Source: an uncultured Erysipelotrichaceae bacterium (GTDB lineage Bacteria > Bacillota_I > Bacilli_A > Erysipelotrichales > Erysipelotrichaceae). From it: 7,870 bases of DNA. The notes beneath the pieces are model-generated. The model saw nothing but the letters and a program-made list of their open reading frames with translations. It was not told where the DNA came from and did not search any database. The DNA is taken from positions 1 to 7,870 of the forward strand of contig CALFEZ010000190.1 of assembly GCA_937957895.1 (NCBI GenBank), written 5' to 3'. Below are positions 5,735-7,870 of this stretch, in pieces. Position 1 is the stretch's first letter, and every line of letters begins with the position of its first letter. The position numbers were made by a program, and so were the translations under genes.

Positions 5735-7016
5735 GAAATACATCAAGTACAGTTGGATTTTTCTGGTAGTCATCTTGGTGATCGTCATGCTCTGGCCAAA
5801 GCAAGAAGCCATCATCGATCCTATCATTCCTAATGTGAAAGTCATGGATGTTTCGATATCTTTGAATCAAGAACAAATGAAGTTTGTTGGATTCATCCAA
5901 CCAAAAGAAACCAATGAAGCTACTTTTGCTACGATCGGAACCATTCGAAACATTTATGTCAATGTAGGCCAGACTGTATCAAAGGGTACACTTTTGGCAA
6001 ACATCGATGATCAAAACGCACGCATCAATTACGAAAATGCCTCCTCGACATACAATGTTGCCTTATCGAATCAAAACCAAGCCCGTGCGACCATGGAAGC
6101 TGAAGCTGCGAATCTTCGTAATGAACAAAATCAGCACCAAAAGCGAATCGATGAAGCACAGGCTGAGGTCAATGCGAAACAAAAGGAGTACGATACTGCA
6201 GTCGAAGCATTGAACCAGGCAATAAAAGAGCATGGGGAAGATTCACCACAAGCAGCCGAAGCTCGTACGGTATCATTGCAAAAAGAAATCGAACTGAATG
6301 CGGCCAAACTGACCTTAGAAGATGCTTCATCTCAAGAGCCTGCATCCCTCATCATCGCCCAATCTCGGTATGAAGCCAGTGTTTCGGCATATGAAGCATC
6401 CACTATCCAAACATCGATCGCTCAAAACAACATGCGTGCCGCTCAGAATCAGTTGGAAGAAACTAAACTCTATTCCAACATATCCGGAAAAGTAGTGGCA
6501 GTCGTTCAATCCGTCGGTGAACTGGCAACTCCTTTGATACCCACGGTAGTGATCGCATCCAACGAGATGGTTGCAGTGTTTGGATTGAGTCAAGGCAATG
6601 TCAATCAGGTGCGTACAGGTATGGAAGCAATCGTAAGCAGCGAGACCCGATCGATCGATGGTGTCGTTGATACCATTTCCTTTATTCCTGATGTCACTTC
6701 AAGAACCTATGAGGCTACTGTCAATCTTGGTTATGGTGATAATCTTAACATCGGGGAAACCGTCCAAGTCATGATCCAATTGGGTGAGACTGATGGAATC
6801 TGGATCGATCTGTCTTTGTTGAAAAACGACGGTGAAGACTATGTGTTTGTCGTTATTGGAGATCGTATCCAGCGAAGAGTCGTAAAACGTGGAGGGATCC
6901 AAAACAACCTGGTGCTTGTGTATGGGTTGGAAGAAGGGGATCTGGTCGTCATTGAAGGTTCAAGATCACTCAAGGTCGGCATGAAGGTCCGTGTGATCCA
7001 TGGTGATGATTCATGA
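5727..7016 (+). CDS. RND efflux periplasmic-adaptor-type protein (HlyD/AcrA membrane fusion family)
   Basis: This 429-residue adaptor links the inner-membrane RND permease to the exterior. It has one N-terminal membrane anchor (about residues 9-23) and no lipobox cysteine. The first half of the lipoyl/barrel-sandwich domain is near 62-95 (GTIRNIYVNVGQTVSKGTLL). A long Gln/Ala/Glu-rich alpha-helical hairpin coiled coil spans about 97-246. The second lipoyl half follows (YSNISGKVVAVVQSVGELATP, about 249-269). A beta-barrel (about 280-360) and a membrane-proximal domain ending in GDLVVIEGSRSLKVGMKV complete it. Start: ATG 5727 has AGGAG at 5716-5720, six bases upstream; the earlier in-frame ATG 5709 lacks this and would add six residues. 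The stop overlaps the permease start as ATGA. In AcrA-type pumps the coiled coil docks to a TolC-like channel, but no such gene is visible here. Confidence 0.93.
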   Translation: MIKKYIKYSWIFLVVILVIVMLWPKQEAIIDPIIPNVKVMDVSISLNQEQMKFVGFIQPKETNEATFATIGTIRNIYVNVGQTVSKGTLLANIDDQNARINYENASSTYNVALSNQNQARATMEAEAANLRNEQNQHQKRIDEAQAEVNAKQKEYDTAVEALNQAIKEHGEDSPQAAEARTVSLQKEIELNAAKLTLEDASSQEPASLIIAQSRYEASVSAYEASTIQTSIAQNNMRAAQNQLEETKLYSNISGKVVAVVQSVGELATPLIPTVVIASNEMVAVFGLSQGNVNQVRTGMEAIVSSETRSIDGVVDTISFIPDVTSRTYEATVNLGYGDNLNIGETVQVMIQLGETDGIWIDLSLLKNDGEDYVFVVIGDRIQRRVVKRGGIQNNLVLVYGLEEGDLVVIEGSRSLKVGMKVRVIHGDDS

Positions 7017-7714
7017 TCAAGATCGTTGAAAAACTCATCAAATTTCGACATATCGTCGTTTTGTTTCTGGTTTTCTTTATCATAGCCGGTTTTGGTGCTT
7101 ATTGGATCATCCCAAAACAGGAAAACCCCAATACCAACTTGCCGGCTGCTTTGATCACCACCATATATCCCGGAGCAACTTCAGTTGAAGTTGAGGAGTT
7201 TGTAACCAAAAAGCTTGAAAACAGGATCAGTGAGATCCCCAATATCGATCTGCTCAACTCCTATTCCTATAACAGTGCATCGATCGTGGTCGTCATGTTT
7301 GAGATTTCAGTCGACCCGGATGAATCACTGATGGAACTCAAATCGGCGATCGATGATGTCAAAAGTGATCTTCCTCCTTTGGCCATGTCGCCCGTGATCC
7401 AGACGGATTTGGCAGATGTACCGCAGTTTATTTTGTCTTTGTCCAATGATGATTATCGATTGTCTGATCTTGGTGAATATGCGTCATCCATCGCAAGCGA
7501 ACTGTTACGATTAGACGGTGTTCGAAAAGTGGATGTAGTTGGCAAAGGGGAAAAGCAAGTGATCATCGATGTCGATATCGATGATCTGTATCTATATAGA
7601 ATTTCCATTGAAAACATCGTGCAACTGCTTCAAGCTCAGAACTTGACCATCCCATCCGGATCGATCAACTATCAAGATACCACCATCAATGTTCAGACCC
7701 CTGCCACACTGTAA
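7013..7714 (+). CDS. RND family efflux permease, N-terminal part, interrupted by an in-frame TAA
   Basis: This is a proton-driven inner-membrane transporter of the AcrB/MexB superfamily, normally about 1000 residues or more with 12 membrane helices. Visible are the first transmembrane helix (about 12-32), the conserved porter-domain entry YPGATSVEVEEFVTKKLE (about 52-69), and the PN1/PN2 porter region up to QTPATL. After 233 residues a TAA (7712-7714) interrupts the frame, but homology resumes directly in the same frame. ATG 7013 overlaps the adaptor stop as ATGA; a weak GGTGA at 7002-7006 precedes it. The break could be a real nonsense mutation or a base-call error: a CAA (Gln) changed to TAA by one transition would restore the frame. 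The missing remainder lies beyond the contig end. Substrate unknown; antibiotic, bile or lipid export are common roles. Confidence 0.88.
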   Translation: MIKIVEKLIKFRHIVVLFLVFFIIAGFGAYWIIPKQENPNTNLPAALITTIYPGATSVEVEEFVTKKLENRISEIPNIDLLNSYSYNSASIVVVMFEISVDPDESLMELKSAIDDVKSDLPPLAMSPVIQTDLADVPQFILSLSNDDYRLSDLGEYASSIASELLRLDGVRKVDVVGKGEKQVIIDVDIDDLYLYRISIENIVQLLQAQNLTIPSGSINYQDTTINVQTPATL

Positions 7715-7816
7715 TCGATCCAGGACATCGAAAACATCGTGATCTCAGGATCGCAGGAGCAAATCGGATTTGTCTATCTGAAGGATGTTGCGAAGATCTA
7801 TGTGCAGACATCCTAT
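7715..7816 (+). pseudogene. In-frame continuation of the RND permease after the TAA
   Basis: The 34 codons after the stop read SIQDIENIVISGS, then GFVYLKDVAKIYVQTSY, matching the RND porter-domain consensus (DIENIVI.., VYLKDVAKI) in the same frame as the upstream gene. No start codon with a ribosome binding site is present, so this is the same gene, not a new one. It ends where adapter sequence begins. Confidence 0.85.
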
Positions 7817-7870
7817 AGATCGGAAGAGCGCCGTGTAGGGAAAGAGTGTAGATCTCGGTGGTCGCCGTAT
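7817..7870. other. Illumina TruSeq universal adapter (sequencing artefact)
   Basis: From AGATCGGAAGAGCG onward the 54 terminal bases match the reverse complement of the Illumina universal adapter, including GTAGGGAAAGAGTGTAGATC and GGTGGTCGCCGTAT. The only difference is C for T at 7831. It would translate in the permease frame as RSEERRVGKECRSRWSPY, which is not a biological peptide. Recognised from memory of the adapter sequence. Confidence 0.97.

Noticed and set aside
5387..5845. A 152-codon minus-strand frame spanning the tetR-adaptor junction
   Set aside because: Both overlapping plus-strand genes have strong family matches and ribosome binding sites; the minus frame has neither.
7712..7714. 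TAA as a reassigned or recoded sense codon
   Set aside because: TAA terminates other genes here normally (tpl, rpsO, tetR), so code reassignment is unlikely; a mutation or base-call error is simpler.

Overview
The window looks like a contig end from a low-to-medium GC, probably anaerobic bacterium, most likely a member of the Bacillota (Firmicutes) or a close relative. The reasons are strong AGGAG-type ribosome binding sites, a HemW with a Firmicutes-like CX3CX2CDF cluster site, a typical 88-residue S15, and a tyrosine phenol-lyase. The exact lineage cannot be fixed from sequence alone. Stop codons TAA, TAG and TGA are all used as stops.

Layout. (1) Positions 1-2105, plus strand: a compact run made of the C-terminal half of tyrosine phenol-lyase, a small MazG-type nucleotide pyrophosphohydrolase, and the radical-SAM protein HemW, with touching or overlapping ends. 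(2) Positions 2099-2950, minus strand: a beta-hydroxyacid dehydrogenase that converges on hemW with a 7-bp overlap. (3) Positions 2951-3390: a divergent promoter region with a dyad, then rpsO, whose leader can fold over its own ribosome binding site, and a short intrinsic terminator. (4) Positions 3391-5050: a section of different texture, AT-rich in its spacers, with several inverted repeats and very few GATC tetramers. It carries one secreted protein of unknown function (3771-4733), a terminator-like hairpin, and a regulatory-looking spacer. (5) Positions 5108-7816, plus strand: a tightly coupled efflux operon of a TetR-type repressor, a membrane-fusion (HlyD/RND adaptor) protein and the start of an RND permease. 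The ends of these genes overlap by 8 and 4 bases. (6) Positions 7817-7870 are not genomic: they match the Illumina universal adapter (read-through orientation) with one mismatch.

How the parts work together. The efflux genes form one transcription unit in which the TetR protein probably controls its own operon. The adaptor and permease would form an inner-membrane tripartite-type pump, but no outer-membrane channel is visible. TPL, MazG-like and HemW share a transcript direction but have unrelated jobs (tyrosine breakdown, nucleotide clean-up, heme trafficking). The permease frame is broken by a single TAA at 7712-7714 while clear RND homology continues in the same frame. Because it lies about 100 bases from the adapter-bearing contig end, sequencing error is as likely as a true nonsense mutation.

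I found no CRISPR array, tRNA, rRNA or insertion sequence. The least explained parts are the secreted orphan protein with its repeat-rich flanks, and the rpsO leader.
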